Positions 63,109 to 64,000 of a stretch of DNA of 64,000 nt are shown here, one piece after another; the first letter of the stretch is position 1, and each line of letters opens with the position of its first letter. The notes under the pieces were generated by a model. That model saw only the letters and a program-made list of their open reading frames with translations, was not told the DNA's origin and did not search any database. This DNA comes from an uncultured Oscillospiraceae bacterium (GTDB lineage: Bacteria > Bacillota > Clostridia > Oscillospirales > Oscillospiraceae). The stretch spans positions 1-64,000 of the forward strand of contig CAKTTB010000011.1 of assembly GCA_934613505.1 (NCBI GenBank), given 5' to 3'. The position numbers and the translations under genes are program-made.

Positions 63109-64000
63109 GCGGTTCCTCCTGTTTTTCCTCTTCCGGAGCATCCTCCTGTGCATCCTCGTCCGGGTCGCGCCTGGCGAAAATGACCTTAAAGCCGATGGCG
63201 CTGACCACGAAAATGGCCGCGATCAGGATGAGTGCCTTCAGTTCGCCCGACGACGTCAGCAGCACGGCCGCAAGACCCAGAATGCCGGAGAGCATATAGG
63301 CGATGGCCACGGACTGCTTCTGCGAGAAGCCCATGTCGATGAGCCGGTGGTGGAAATGGCCGCGGTCGGCCTTCATGGGGTTCTGCCCCTTCGCCACGCG
63401 GCGCAGGAAGGCAAAACAGATATCGAAGATCGGGATACCGAGGATCAAAAACGGCACGGCAAACGAGATGATCGCGTACATCTTGAACAGGCCAGTAATG
63501 GAGAGCGTGGCCAGAATATAGCCGAGAAACGTCGAGCCGGTATCGCCCATGAAGATCTTGGCGGGGTTCATGTTGTACGGAATAAAACCGAGGCATGCGC
63601 CGAAAAGCGCGCAGAGGATGATGGCAATATTGATCTCCTTGACCATCAGGGCAATGACGATCAGCGAAGCGGTCGAGATGGCGGACACGCCGACGGCAAG
63701 ACCGTCGAGGCCGTCAATGAAGTTGACGGCGTTGGTGATGGCGACGATCCAGATGATCGTCACCGGGATGGTCAGCCAGCCGAGGTTCAGATACGTCGCC
63801 TCGGAGAAGACGTTCGGGTTGGAAACGAACTGGATGGTGCAGCCGTGCCACGCCGCGACGCCGGCCGCGGCGATCTGGACGAGCAGCTTCGGCAGGGCCT
63901 TGAGCGCCATGATATCGTCCAGCACGCCGAGGATCACGATCATGACCGCACCGAGCAGGATGCCCTGCATCTGCCGCTCAATGTCGGCAAAGACCAGCAC
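63101..64000 (-). CDS. TagO/WecA-type undecaprenyl-phosphate GlcNAc-1-phosphate transferase (5' end outside window)
   Basis: The frame is open to the right edge; 299 residues of the C-terminal part are present. About nine membrane helices with the signatures LGVLDDIMALKALPKLLVQ, NAVNFIDGLDGLAVG, FMGDTGSTFLGYILA and KADRGHFHHRLIDMG, which put it in the TagO/WecA branch rather than MraY. The tail is acidic and cytoplasmic. It starts wall-polymer synthesis by loading GlcNAc-P on undecaprenyl phosphate, and is coupled to wecB. Confidence 0.93.
   Translation of the reverse strand: MLVFADIERQMQGILLGAVMIVILGVLDDIMALKALPKLLVQIAAAGVAAWHGCTIQFVSNPNVFSEATYLNLGWLTIPVTIIWIVAITNAVNFIDGLDGLAVGVSAISTASLIVIALMVKEINIAIILCALFGACLGFIPYNMNPAKIFMGDTGSTFLGYILATLSITGLFKMYAIISFAVPFLILGIPIFDICFAFLRRVAKGQNPMKADRGHFHHRLIDMGFSQKQSVAIAYMLSGILGLAAVLLTSSGELKALILIAAIFVVSAIGFKVIFARRDPDEDAQEDAPEEEKQEEPHE

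Overview
The window is a GC-rich chromosomal segment of an anaerobic, Gram-positive-type bacterium, most likely a member of the Clostridia in the Oscillospiraceae/Ruminococcaceae area. The clues are a type-A RNase P RNA, pyruvate:ferredoxin oxidoreductase, the ECF transporter-truA cluster, class A PBP and PrsA-like genes, three S-layer-homology (SLH) proteins, a teichoic-acid/secondary-polymer type TagO-WecB pair, and no outer-membrane genes. No rRNA, tRNA, prophage, transposase or CRISPR array was found. The genus assignment is inference.

Layout. 0-2.7 kb: end of a membrane protein, then a large surface lipoprotein gene broken by one in-frame TAG. 2.8-9.0 kb: a candidate metal-uptake locus with a His-rich CsoR/RcnR-type sensor, a small conserved protein, a family-5 binding lipoprotein, two ATPases and two permeases of the nickel/peptide class. 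The sensor and the ATPase operon have near-identical operator-promoter sequences. 9.0-10.8 kb: gene decay (TPR gene fused to a peptidase M3 remnant; internally deleted LysR gene), followed by a small structured RNA candidate. 11-16 kb: EamA exporter, ispF-ispD-murD, rnpB. 16.4-26.7 kb, all on the minus strand: PBP1A, rRNA methyltransferase, ecfA1-ecfA2-ecfT, truA, DUF5711 and a ClpE-like unfoldase. 27-31.8 kb: DUF1292, a 6S RNA candidate, PrsA-like foldase, a split TSUP permease, DUF2461 and ruvX. 32-35.5 kb: rpmG-secE-nusG-rplK-rplA and rplJ-rplL with an L10 leader; rpoB does not follow. 35.6-43 kb: feoAB, acetyltransferases with a possible leader peptide, the uncharacterised GGGtGRT/NifU-like pair, upp, tsaB, tsaE. 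43.2-45.3 kb: a self-regulated small membrane/XRE module and a RodA/FtsW protein. 45.5-57.7 kb: SLH protein, pncC, thiI, comM-like, nifJ, ArsC-like, SLH-lysozyme, lipase-like hydrolase. 57.7-64 kb: degenerate PLP decarboxylase, coaX, phosphoesterase, a three-gene cluster of unknown function, wecB and part of tagO.

How it fits together. The SLH proteins, UDP-GlcNAc 2-epimerase, TagO-type transferase, PBP1A, MurD and RodA/FtsW point to a wall with an SLH-anchoring secondary polymer. Metal handling appears twice (the nickel-type locus and FeoAB). Repeats are informative: two identical 164-bp MITE-like elements with TA target sites, two copies of another repeat of about 165 bp, and several short palindromes. 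One MITE copy sits exactly on the stop codons of two convergent genes.
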